A DNA stretch of 64,000 bases from Flavobacteriales bacterium (lineage in GTDB: Bacteria > Bacteroidota > Bacteroidia > Flavobacteriales_F > PHOS-HE28), in NCBI GenBank assembly GCA_016705955.1, contig JADJKO010000012.1, positions 1-64,000 on the forward strand. Reading direction: 5' to 3'. The translations under genes and the position numbers were made by a program. The notes under the pieces were generated by a model, which saw only the letters and a program-made list of their open reading frames with translations, made no database searches and had not been told where the DNA came from. Within the stretch, counting starts at the first letter, position 1, and every line of letters begins with the position of its first letter. Below, piece after piece: positions 1-7,885 of this stretch.

Positions 1-153
1 GACGATCGGCAATGAAGCCGGGCTGAGCGCCGTGGCACCAGCACAGGTTGTGGCATGCGCCACCTGGGTATTCAATGTGCCGCCGATGAGGAAGGCCGCA
101 GCCAACCACCACCGCGTTCGGCGGGTCGGGGAATTGTCGAGTCGAGATTTCAT
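1..153 (-). CDS. Secreted protein, N-terminal fragment (runs off the left edge)
   Basis: Reading the minus strand from an ATG at 153 gives 51 codons that stay open to the window edge. The sequence has a basic, Arg-rich start, then a tryptophan/alanine-rich hydrophobic stretch (WWLAAAFLIGG) and a likely signal-peptidase site around AHA-TT. This is a typical Sec signal peptide followed by a mature Cys-containing start (TTCAGATALSP). A second in-frame ATG lies at 159. No domain is visible in the part present, so the function cannot be named; the setting suggests an exported surface or periplasmic protein. Confidence 0.6.
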   Translation of the reverse strand, partial: MKSRLDNSPTRRTRWWLAAAFLIGGTLNTQVAHATTCAGATALSPASLPIV

Positions 154-159
154 GAGCAT

Positions 160-518
160 GAGGGTTTGGTTAGTAGGGTTTTCGTTTCCAGGTGCGCATC
201 CGTAGCGCGGACGTTGGTAAGGCTGGTGGCCTGGTGGTGTTTCGGGTGCGACCATGATCGGTGATCACGGCGCAGGAATAGCAAAGGATCGTTGCTCGTG
301 GAGCGTTCCGGGAGGGAAGGGTTTGGTAGGTAATGGGACGAAAGGGCGGACCAATGTATAGGGTCTGTTCGCTCCGGCCAAAAGAATTATCGATCCCGGT
401 CGGGCAAATGGTCCTTTTCATCGAAGAGGGTTATCAACAATGCACGGAACAGGTCCCGATCGCTGGGACCACCTCATACAATGGGGCCGGTCGGTACGAT
501 GCATGCGGCCGCACGTTT
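160..518. other. Intergenic region, no gene recognised
   Basis: This stretch separates the TonB receptor stop from the start of the partial secreted gene. Reading frames here are short and have no recognisable product. It holds a small inverted repeat (452-470) and a DnaA-box-like 9-mer TTATCAACA at 431-439. No clear -7 box was found for the partial gene. Confidence 0.5.
452..470 (-). terminator. Possible hairpin terminator of the TonB receptor gene
   Basis: GGTCCC and GGGACC form a 6-bp stem with a 7-nt loop, about 50 nt after the receptor stop codon. There is no T-tract, so the assignment is weak. Confidence 0.3.
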
Positions 519-2903
519 TCAGAACCGCACCGTCACTCCACCCAGGACGTTCATCGGCGCTTGCGGATACAGGCCCACGAGTTCCTGCCGCCGCCCATCG
601 CTCATATAACTGTACGCCCAGCCATTGCTCTCGTACAGTTCACTGAAGAGGTTGCGCACCGTGAGGTTGAGGTCCACACTGCGGGTTCCTCTTAAGCCGA
701 AGAGCGTCACGTTCAGGCGCGCATCGTGTACCACGTACGCACCCAGTTGGCGGTCCGCGCTCGCGCTGTTGTCGAGGTATTGCGTGCCCACGTACTTGGA
801 CACCAGCGTGAGATCCACGCGCGCGCGCTTTTCCTTTTCGATGATGCGCACACTCAACTCACTGCCGGCGATCACCGATGGGGAGAAGGAAAGGTCGCTC
901 TCGGCATGTTCCACCGCCACCTGCCCGCCATTGTCCCAGTCGTCGAGGTACTCGGTGTAGTTGCGCACCTTGTTACTGCTCAACGTGGCATTGCCTCGCC
1001 ACGTGAGGCGTTTGGTGAGCTGCGCGGCGAAGGTCAGTTCCACGCCTGCGCGGTAGCTGCTCTTCACGTTGGTGCGCAACGCGGCGCCCACATCGTTCAA
1101 TTCACCGGTAAGGACGAGCTGGTCCCGGTAGTCCATGTAATAGAGGTTCGCGCCGCCACTGAAGCGCGCGCTGCGCCGCTCGTATCCCACTTCGTAGTCC
1201 ACCAATTGTTCGCTGCGCGGCCGGCTTTCCGGTGTCGTCTCCACCAGGTCCTCGCGGTTCGGTTCGCGATTCGCCACGGCGATGGAAGCGTAGGCCTTGT
1301 CGCTGGCGTTCACCTTCCAGAGCACACCCGCTTTCGGATTGAAGAAGGTGTACCGGATCGTTTGCGGTGCGGCCACGAAGTCGCTGTTGAACATGGCGAG
1401 GCGGTGCTCCACGTTGCGCACTTGCACATCGCCGAACACATCCAGCCGAGGGTTGATGGCGTAGCTCAGTTTCGCGAAGGCGTTGCCATCCGTCTTGCTC
1501 GCGTCGTCGTCGTAGTACCGATCACCGATGTTGGTTGTTCCGGCGTAACGCGCCCAGATCACCTCGCCGAAATGCGCGCCTTCATACCGCGCATAGCTGC
1601 CACCGAGCACCAGACGATGCGCTCCGAGTTTGATCTCCGCGCTTGCGTTCGCGCCGGTGAGTGTATTGTCCAACCACCGCCGACGGATGATGTCGCTGGT
1701 GGTGATCGTATCGCCGTTGATCACTGCGGGTGCGATGCCGTAGGTCGAGAGATCATCGTCGGCGCGGTACTGCTCGAAGTAGCCCGCACCGAGAACGCGG
1801 AAGAGCGTGAGGTTCAACTTGGTGTTCGCGCCGAGTTGCTGATCGAAGAGCACTTGGTAGTGCGTCTGGTCGTAATGGTCCACCTCGTTCGCGTAGGTGT
1901 ATCCGTTGTAGGTCCGGTTGGTGTCGATGACCTCACGCGGCACACCGCCCCACGCTTGGTAGGTCAGCTCCTTTCCCCGGAAGGTGATGAACCGCAGCGA
2001 CCGCTTCGCACCGATCCACGCGCCTTGCAGGAAGTAGCTTTTCAGGTCTGCGGATGCACGATCCACATAGCCATCGCTGGTGATGGAGGAGAGGCGCACA
2101 TCAAGGCTGAAGTGCTCGTTCAGCAGGCCAGTACCCGCGCTGACGGAATAGCGCTGTGTGTGGAAGGATCCACCGCTCACACCGACCAGTGCCCACGGTT
2201 CGCGTTTCACGGCCGTGGTGCGCACATTCACGCTCGCGCCGAACGCAGCAGGGCCATTCGTGCTGGTGCCCACGCCGCGTTGGATCTCGATGTCCTCGGC
2301 GCTTGAGACCAGATCCGGCATGTTCACCAGAAAGGCGCCTTGGCTCTCGGGATCGTTGAAGGGCACCCCGTTCACGGTGATGTTGGTGCGCGTGCCATCG
2401 GTGCCGCGGATGCGCATGTACGTGTAGCCGATGCCCGTGCCGCCATCGCTGGTGCTCACCACGCTGGGTTGTTGGTCCAACACGTAGGGCAGATCCACAC
2501 CGGTGTTGATGCGGTCGATCGTGGCGCGCGTCACGGTGCTCTTCGCGAACGGCGCGCGATCGCCAGCGCGCAAGGCGGTGACCTCCACGCCGGTGATCAG
2601 GTGGGCGTTCGGCCGCAGGCGGAAGGTGTGCTGCGTTCCATGCGCCACCATGATCGTGGTGTCCAGCGTGATGTACCCGACGTAGGTCACGCGGATCTTG
2701 CGCAGTCCATCGCTCACACCGACGACGGTGTAGCGTCCGTTCGCGTCCGTGGCGTCGCCGAGGTTGTTCGCGCCATCGAGCACGACGTTGGCGCCCATGA
2801 GCGGCGCGTTGTGTTCATCCAGCACCGTACCGGTGACCATGGATTGCGCGAACACGTTGACGCAAGCGATCAACGCGAAACAGCCAAGCAGATACTTCGT
2901 CAT
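519..2903 (-). CDS. TonB-dependent outer-membrane receptor, TPP-riboswitch controlled (probable thiamine uptake)
   Basis: The 794-residue protein starts at the ATG at 2903, which has a GGAGGA Shine-Dalgarno just upstream and opens a signal peptide ending in CVNVFAQ; a GTG at 2930 is a less likely start. Residues about 22-100 form a carboxypeptidase-regulatory-like beta domain (VTGTVLDE...GANVVL). Residues about 105-225 are the plug, with VRIRGT-like and NGVPFNDPE motifs. The remainder is a 22-strand-type barrel ending in the aromatic strand GGVTVRF. The TPP aptamer directly upstream points to thiamine or a precursor as ligand; the family assignment is firm and the ligand is inferred from the riboswitch. 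The next gene upstream on this strand is a damaged outer-membrane-protein remnant. Confidence 0.92.
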   Translation of the reverse strand: MTKYLLGCFALIACVNVFAQSMVTGTVLDEHNAPLMGANVVLDGANNLGDATDANGRYTVVGVSDGLRKIRVTYVGYITLDTTIMVAHGTQHTFRLRPNAHLITGVEVTALRAGDRAPFAKSTVTRATIDRINTGVDLPYVLDQQPSVVSTSDGGTGIGYTYMRIRGTDGTRTNITVNGVPFNDPESQGAFLVNMPDLVSSAEDIEIQRGVGTSTNGPAAFGASVNVRTTAVKREPWALVGVSGGSFHTQRYSVSAGTGLLNEHFSLDVRLSSITSDGYVDRASADLKSYFLQGAWIGAKRSLRFITFRGKELTYQAWGGVPREVIDTNRTYNGYTYANEVDHYDQTHYQVLFDQQLGANTKLNLTLFRVLGAGYFEQYRADDDLSTYGIAPAVINGDTITTSDIIRRRWLDNTLTGANASAEIKLGAHRLVLGGSYARYEGAHFGEVIWARYAGTTNIGDRYYDDDASKTDGNAFAKLSYAINPRLDVFGDVQVRNVEHRLAMFNSDFVAAPQTIRYTFFNPKAGVLWKVNASDKAYASIAVANREPNREDLVETTPESRPRSEQLVDYEVGYERRSARFSGGANLYYMDYRDQLVLTGELNDVGAALRTNVKSSYRAGVELTFAAQLTKRLTWRGNATLSSNKVRNYTEYLDDWDNGGQVAVEHAESDLSFSPSVIAGSELSVRIIEKEKRARVDLTLVSKYVGTQYLDNSASADRQLGAYVVHDARLNVTLFGLRGTRSVDLNLTVRNLFSELYESNGWAYSYMSDGRRQELVGLYPQAPMNVLGGVTVRF

Positions 2904-2948
2904 CGTCCTCCGTGTTGGTGGTGCTTGCACGGAGGTGCTGCCCGGGGC

Positions 2949-3028
2949 GGGCTTCCCTTCGCAGCATTACCTGCGCAGGTTCAACGGGTATGATCTCAGC
3001 TTCCGCCTTCCGGTGGAGCACCCCGATG
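2949..3028 (-). ncRNA. TPP (THI-box) riboswitch aptamer
   Basis: Read on the minus strand, the leader contains the conserved TPP aptamer blocks in the correct order: GGGGTGC, CTGAGA (2994-2999), ACCCGT (2984-2989), GAACCTG (2976-2982), GGTAATGC, and then CGAAGGGAA near 2952-2962. It sits about 45 nt upstream of the TonB receptor start. A GCCCG/CGGGC hairpin just downstream (about 2939-2953) could be the expression platform. In the known families this element represses thiamine synthesis or uptake genes when thiamine pyrophosphate is abundant. Confidence 0.95.
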
Positions 3029-3038
3029 CAAGACGGGG

Positions 3039-3046
3039 CGAAGGTA
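3039..3046 (-). promoter_or_regulatory. -7 promoter box for the riboswitch/TonB receptor transcript
   Basis: The minus strand reads TACCTTCG, a one-base variant of the Bacteroidota sigma-A -7 element TAnnTTTG. It lies just upstream of the TPP aptamer, so the transcript would begin with the aptamer. No convincing TTG -33 element was found. Confidence 0.5.
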
Positions 3047-3079
3047 GTGGGGTGAGGTGATCGGGATCATGGGCTTCAC

Positions 3080-3735
3080 CTAATGCGTGGATCGCTTCCC
3101 ATGAAAGACGTAGGAGAGGTCCACCATTGGCATGTCGAGCCAGTCGCTTGAACGACCCGATGAATACCAGCCGTAGTCCCATGTCTTTGCGCGAATGGTC
3201 GCAGATGCTTCGATGCGTTTCCGCTTGAACGCGAAAGTCCTTCCATCCCAGCGCAGCCCATATCGACCGTGCCTCCACTGGCGAATGATCGCTCCCCGGT
3301 GTGATATCGCGAGGTACCGTGATAATCGATCCTCAACGTGTTCGTTCAACGGAAAGTGGAATGAACCAGGAACCATTCCGATAGTTCCGCTCCTTCCCAA
3401 ACGGGAAACGCACCCCGCTCGAGGAGGGATGAGGTTCTTCTTGAACTGGAATCACATCAGCATTCGCCGTATCGAATCCACTGGTTGCAATGGTGCGTGG
3501 GTTGTAAATGAATTCGAAGGATCCATCCTGCCAATAAGGGATAGCGGTACCTAACCCGGCTGTCAGATCCCATTGCCGGCCCATCGATAGCGTCCCATAG
3601 AACTGAAGGCCGACAACCGTGGACGTGAATGCCACCGGGGCGGGCGCAAGGGCCAGGGATAGGCGGGTCCCGACCCGATCCGTGAGCGGATGCCAGGATC
3701 GCCAAGCTGCACGACAATGATCGGATCACATTCAC
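3080..3735 (-). pseudogene. Frameshifted outer-membrane beta-barrel protein remnant
   Basis: No single frame spans this stretch, but pieces in different minus-strand frames look like one small barrel protein. A signal-peptide-like start at 3735 (MNVIRSLSCSLAILASAH) is followed by a segment in another frame at about 3660-3390 (LALAPAPVAFTSTVVGLQF, then GRQWDLTAGLGTAIPYW). A third segment at about 3385-3080 ends in MVDLSYVFHGKRSTH. Alternating hydrophobic and aromatic residues suggest beta strands. The total of 656 nt is not a multiple of three. Sequencing errors could also explain it. The true 5' end is uncertain, since another open frame starts at a GTG at 3796 overlapping the stop of the kinase gene. 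Confidence 0.45.
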
Positions 3736-3795
3736 GATAACGGATGCCGAGCGCGATCCTTGTGTGTGGGCTTCTTAGGACCACATTGCACCGCA

Positions 3796-4311
3796 CTATG
3801 GATAGGATCCTCTGATCGCCATGATCGCGCTCTGCAAGCGTTGACCTCGATCACCGCTGATCACCGTGAATGGTTTTCCCAGTCGCACCAGCATCGCCAC
3901 GTACACCGCGAACAAACGATCACGGTCATCCCGATTCTCGCGCAGCGGATCCGCTTCCCAAGGAATGTCCGGCGAACACAAGAGCCAGAGATCGTAATGT
4001 CGGTGCTCGCTCTGCTCGACGATCCACGGATCGCAGCGCCCGTATTTCTCTTCGCTCCAGATGCGGATGGTGATCAGGTCGGTGTCGCAGACCAGGATCC
4101 CGTTCTCCATGCCTTGCACCATGCGGTCCTCATCGGTCGCTTGTTGCTGCGCGATGTGCAACAGATCGGCTTCCACGTACGGCCGACCCGACTCCGTGAG
4201 GAATTCACGCGCGACCTCCGGAACCATCCACGCGCGCATTTCGCGCATGAGCGCTTCGCACAAGGTGGTCTTGCCACTGCTCTCGGGTCCTACGATGGCG
4301 ATCTTGCGCAT
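3796..4311 (-). CDS. NadR-like AAA/P-loop nucleotide kinase
   Basis: This 171-residue protein begins with a Walker A motif at residues 8-15 (GPESSGKT), immediately after a short beta strand. That layout is typical of the ribosylnicotinamide-kinase domain of NadR and of the AAA_28 family. Further features are a conserved VPEVAREFL segment, an acidic CDTDLITIRIW strand (Walker-B-like) and a late ISGDRGQRL segment. No adenylyltransferase domain is attached, so it is the kinase half only. A PnuC-family transporter lies 3 kb away, which fits salvage of nicotinamide riboside or a similar nucleoside. Substrate is inferred. The minus-strand box TACTTTTC (4318-4325) ends 6 nt before the ATG. Confidence 0.8.
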   Translation of the reverse strand: MRKIAIVGPESSGKTTLCEALMREMRAWMVPEVAREFLTESGRPYVEADLLHIAQQQATDEDRMVQGMENGILVCDTDLITIRIWSEEKYGRCDPWIVEQSEHRHYDLWLLCSPDIPWEADPLRENRDDRDRLFAVYVAMLVRLGKPFTVISGDRGQRLQSAIMAIRGSYP

Positions 4312-4397
4312 TGGTGGGAAAAGTAACTTTCCATCACGGTGCGGGCAGCGAAGTGAGTTGGATCGACCGTCATACCTGTGAACGAAAACTCCCGGCC

Positions 4398-6233
4398 ATG
4401 AGAAACGCCCTACTCCTCATATCGATCATCGGATCATCCTCCGTGTCCTTCGCCGTGCTGCCTCCTACCGTGGAAGCGCCGCGAACCGCGCACATGGTGG
4501 AAGTGAATGCGCAATGGACCGCGCAAGGGTTCGCACGAACCACGGGTGAGGCCATGATCTCCTTCTCTTCGGAGGCGGAACGGATCGCGATGCACCTGCA
4601 CTTGGTGCGCGAACACCTGATGGCGCGGCAGCCCGAGGGTTCTTCCACCGGACAACTGCAACAACGCGCGGACCTGTTGAACCGCCTCGACGTGTATGCC
4701 GATGCGATGACCTTTCCGCAGAACCGTGTGCTGCCGGTCCGCAATCCGGTCTTCATCGACGCGAGCGGAACAGCCTGCGCGGTGGGTTGGCTGATGATCC
4801 AGAGCGGACGACGTGACCTGGCGGAACGCATCGCTCATGACATGAACCTCGCGTATGTGTTGGACATGCCGGGCACAGCGCTTTGGCCGGAGATCGCGGC
4901 GTGGGCCGCGGACCACGGTTTTACCGCTGCCGAACTCGCGTGGATCCAACCGGGCTACCCGCCGAACCTGCCGTGGACCCCTCTCGGGGGCGGAACGAAT
5001 GGCACGGTCACGGTGATCAGGGAACTCGCCAATGGTGATCTGTTGGTCGCCGGGGAATTCACGAACGCGGGCGGCATCGCAGCGAGCCATGTGGCGGTCT
5101 GGAACGGGACCACCTACGCACCCCTGGGCGCAGGTGTGCAGGGTGAAGTGAATGCCGCCGTGGAATTCAACGGCGACCTCTACCTCGGTGGTGCGATGCT
5201 GAGCGGCCCTGCCGACCTGGCGAAGTGGGATGGAAACTCCTGGAGTTTCAGTTCGGTGTTCGACGGAAAATATCCGTGGATCAGTGCGCTGCACGTACAC
5301 AACGGAAGCTTGTATGCGGCGGGTGCGGTTTCCGGTTTCGCGGGCCTGAACCATTTCGTACAGCGGATGGATGGAACGGCGTGGACGCCTATCGGCAACG
5401 AGTTCAACAACACCGTCCTCGCGCTTGCTTCGCACGGTGGCGCCTTGATCGCAGCGGGTGACTTCACGGGCATCATCACCACACCTGTTCCGCCGCAGAT
5501 CCTCCATATCGCGGAATTGAACGGCAACCAATGGAGCCAACTCGGGGATGGCTTGGATGCACCCGTGCGTACACTGTTGGATGTGAACGGAACACTGTAC
5601 GCTGGAGGCGATCTGTACGCGAACATCGCCGTCACATTCGGTCTGGCGCGCATCGCGCAAGGGTCGTCGAGCTGGGAGCTGTTGATCCCGAACCATGAGG
5701 GGTATATGGTCGCCGGTGTCGGACCGACCTGGATCGGTTCGCTCACGGCGTACAATGAGGAGATCTATTTCGGCGGCGAATTCTCCGTGTACGTGGGCAT
5801 GGACAACGGAACGAACATCGCGCGGTGGGGAGGGACTGCTGATGATGTAGCGCCGCTCGCTTGGGTGGAGGCGCCCGTGCGTGCGGTCGAGATGACCGGC
5901 GTACAACTGGTGATGGGCGGGGAGTTCGAAGCGGGCTTCCCGCACATCGCGATCCTGGATCTCACGAGTTCGACCGCTGATCGGCATGCGGTCATCGGCA
6001 CGTTGCAGCTCGCACCCAACCCGGTGACGGATGAAGTGCGCGTTGTTCTTCCACCGAACACAACGTCCTCGACGCCGATCCTCTTCGATGCCACCGTGCG
6101 ACGTGTAGCGATCGCCTTTGAACGCAAGGACGCCGGATACCGTGCGCTGGTGGGCGCGCTGCCCGCTGGTCCGTATGTGTTGCAGGTGATCACACCGGAT
6201 GGGGTGATGACCGCTCGCTTCGTGAAGCAGTAG
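4398..6233 (+). CDS. Secreted beta-propeller-like protein with T9SS type A sorting domain
   Basis: The start at 4398 gives a clean signal peptide (MRNALLLISIIGSSSVSFA); in-frame codons upstream belong to the leader. The 611-residue product has an N-terminal helical region to about residue 200, which contains a SGTACAVGWLMI segment. After this come repeated blocks of about 45-60 residues built on patterns such as LLVAGEFTNAGG, VAVWNG, LYLGGAML and LYAAGAVSGFAG, which look like propeller blades. The last about 80 residues (LQLAPNPVTDEVRVVLPP to VMTARFVKQ) match the T9SS C-terminal sorting domain. It is therefore expected to reach the cell surface or medium. Its biochemical role is unknown. Confidence 0.82.
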   Translation: MRNALLLISIIGSSSVSFAVLPPTVEAPRTAHMVEVNAQWTAQGFARTTGEAMISFSSEAERIAMHLHLVREHLMARQPEGSSTGQLQQRADLLNRLDVYADAMTFPQNRVLPVRNPVFIDASGTACAVGWLMIQSGRRDLAERIAHDMNLAYVLDMPGTALWPEIAAWAADHGFTAAELAWIQPGYPPNLPWTPLGGGTNGTVTVIRELANGDLLVAGEFTNAGGIAASHVAVWNGTTYAPLGAGVQGEVNAAVEFNGDLYLGGAMLSGPADLAKWDGNSWSFSSVFDGKYPWISALHVHNGSLYAAGAVSGFAGLNHFVQRMDGTAWTPIGNEFNNTVLALASHGGALIAAGDFTGIITTPVPPQILHIAELNGNQWSQLGDGLDAPVRTLLDVNGTLYAGGDLYANIAVTFGLARIAQGSSSWELLIPNHEGYMVAGVGPTWIGSLTAYNEEIYFGGEFSVYVGMDNGTNIARWGGTADDVAPLAWVEAPVRAVEMTGVQLVMGGEFEAGFPHIAILDLTSSTADRHAVIGTLQLAPNPVTDEVRVVLPPNTTSSTPILFDATVRRVAIAFERKDAGYRALVGALPAGPYVLQVITPDGVMTARFVKQ

Positions 6234-6319
6234 CGTGCATTCGGTGATGTGTCCGGCGCCGGGGAGCGATCACCGGCGCTGAACATTTCAGGGCCAGGCG
6301 TGTTCCTTTGCGAAGAAGC

Positions 6320-7030
6320 ATGGAACGCTACTACTACCTCGGGCTCGATCTGTTCAGCATCGCGTTCCCACTGGCGGCGAGTTTCGAGCCACGCATCGCC
6401 TACTGGAGGAAGTGGCGTGGCCTGTTCACAGGCATGGCGGTGATGATGCTCGTGTTCATCGCGTGGGATGCGGTCTTCGCCGCGAATGGCGTGTGGGGCT
6501 TCAGTTCGCGGTACACGCTCGGGGTGGACATTTTCGGTTTACCGCTGGAGGAATGGTTGTTCTTCCTCGCCATCCCGTATGCGTGCGTATACCTCTATGA
6601 AGTGATGCGCTACGCGGTGCGGCGGGATGTGCTCGCGCGCGTCGCACGTCCACTGAGCATCGTGCTTATCGTCGTCCTCGCACTCGTCGGACTATTGTGC
6701 GTCGATCGCGTGTACACCGCCGTCACATTTCTCTGCACCGCAGCGTTGCTCGCCGTCCATGTCTTTGCATTGAAGAGCAATTACCTCGGTCGCTTCTACC
6801 TCGGCTATGCGGTAAGCCTCGTCCCGTTCTTCATTGTCAACGGCATCCTCACCGGTTGGCTCTTGCCGGAACCGATCGTGTGGTACAACGATGCCGAGAA
6901 CCTCGGTGTGCGCTTGAACACGATCCCGGTGGAGGATGCGGTGTACCTGTTGTTCTTCCTCTTGCTGACGATCACGTTCTATGAGCGCGGACGAAGAAAG
7001 GGGCAGGAGCAGGGGCAGGCGCAAGCGTGA
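6320..7030 (+). CDS. Lycopene cyclase domain (CrtYcd-type) membrane protein
   Basis: The 236-residue protein has about seven hydrophobic segments and two internally related halves. Each half carries the diagnostic acidic motif of heterodimeric lycopene cyclases: GLPLEEWLFFL in the first and NTIPVEDAVYLLFF in the second. This is the fused form of the CrtYc and CrtYd subunits, which cyclise lycopene ends. No other carotenoid genes are nearby. The ATG at 6320 was preferred over the in-frame one at 6308. The final residues (KGQEQGQAQA) are encoded by one arm of a hairpin shared with the convergent gene. Confidence 0.82.
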   Translation: MERYYYLGLDLFSIAFPLAASFEPRIAYWRKWRGLFTGMAVMMLVFIAWDAVFAANGVWGFSSRYTLGVDIFGLPLEEWLFFLAIPYACVYLYEVMRYAVRRDVLARVARPLSIVLIVVLALVGLLCVDRVYTAVTFLCTAALLAVHVFALKSNYLGRFYLGYAVSLVPFFIVNGILTGWLLPEPIVWYNDAENLGVRLNTIPVEDAVYLLFFLLLTITFYERGRRKGQEQGQAQA

Positions 7031-7054
7031 TCATTGCTCCTGCCCCTGCCCCTT
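6998..7054. terminator. Bidirectional hairpin encoding both convergent C-termini
   Basis: Positions 6998-7018 pair with 7034-7054 in a stem of about 21 bp with one A-C mismatch and two G-T wobbles. The 15-nt loop holds the two stop codons back to back as TGATCA (7028-7033). Position between two convergent genes suggests a shared terminator. Confidence 0.7.
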
Positions 7055-7618
7055 AAGCTTCCTGCTCCAGCTGATGAAGCCCGCAACGGCCAGCGCGATG
7101 TAGATCCCATTGAGCAGCGCATAGCCCTCGTAGCCGAGCCAGTGGTTGTAGAGTACCGCGACGAGATCGCCGAGTGTCCAGTAGAACCAGTTCTCCAATG
7201 CCTTCTTGCTCATCATCCACGTGGCCACCATGGCCGATGCCGTGATGAAGGATTCCATGCCGTGGTACTTGCCGGGCACCTCGAAGTGCTGCATCAGGAA
7301 GAAGAGGACCACCGTGGAAACCAGCGCGATGGAAACGAGCAGGACATGCATGCGGCGACCGAACGTGATGATGCGTTGATCCTCCGAAGCGCGCCCCCAA
7401 CTCCACCAGCCGTAGGCGCCCATGCCCGCGTAGAAGGCGTTGAGCGCGGCCATCAGCCAAGCGTCCTGCGCAACGTAGAGCAGCACGCCGAACGCCGACG
7501 CGACGAAGCCGAGCAGCCAACCGATCCGCCGCTCGATGGCGATGAGGATGGTGAAGCCGATGTTCAGCGCGACGGCGCTCCACTCCAGCAGGAAGGCGAG
7601 GTCAGGGGAGAGGTTCAC
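7031..7618 (-). CDS. PnuC-family vitamin/nucleoside transporter
   Basis: This 195-residue membrane protein has about seven transmembrane segments and the tryptophan-rich AYGWWSWGR motif near the middle that is characteristic of PnuC/PnuT carriers. It also has the late NHWLGYEGYALLNGIYIALAVAGFISW segment of the family. Such carriers move nicotinamide riboside or thiamine across the inner membrane by facilitated diffusion, trapped by a cytoplasmic kinase. The nearby NadR-like kinase argues for nicotinamide riboside; the TPP-controlled receptor 4 kb away leaves thiamine open. The start is a GTG at 7618. Confidence 0.85.
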   Translation of the reverse strand: MNLSPDLAFLLEWSAVALNIGFTILIAIERRIGWLLGFVASAFGVLLYVAQDAWLMAALNAFYAGMGAYGWWSWGRASEDQRIITFGRRMHVLLVSIALVSTVVLFFLMQHFEVPGKYHGMESFITASAMVATWMMSKKALENWFYWTLGDLVAVLYNHWLGYEGYALLNGIYIALAVAGFISWSRKLKGQGQEQ

Positions 7619-7860
7619 GCTGGGAAGGCGAAAGGTTCACGTACCACGCTGCGAAGGAAGGGAAGACGCGGTCGGGTCGGTACTTGGAACGGTCACGTTC
7701 CACCGACGCACGGGTTCATCACGCTACGTCCCTCGATCCTCTTCGGAGATCCATCCATGGCAATTTCCATTTTATCACTGACCGGGCCAGGTCCATAGGC
7801 CACTGCGGCTGCTGTGCGTTCTTCCCCTTGGCACGATCTTCGACTTGCCCGCGCACCGGC

Positions 7861-7868
7861 TACTTTCG
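7861..7868 (+). promoter_or_regulatory. -7 promoter box of the EEP nuclease gene
   Basis: TACTTTCG (TAnnTTTG with one change) lies 17 nt before the ATG at 7886, implying a very short 5' leader. Confidence 0.45.
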
Positions 7869-7885
7869 CCGCCTCCATCCGCCCC

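Noticed and set aside
726..2306. Long open frame (526 codons) on the plus strand opposite the TonB receptor
   Set aside because: Its composition is His/Arg/Val-rich without any domain, and it is exactly antisense to a well-supported receptor gene; GC-rich coding DNA often leaves such open shadows.
2815..3021. Short minus-strand frame across the TPP riboswitch
   Set aside because: It is a translation of the aptamer sequence, whose conserved blocks explain the region.
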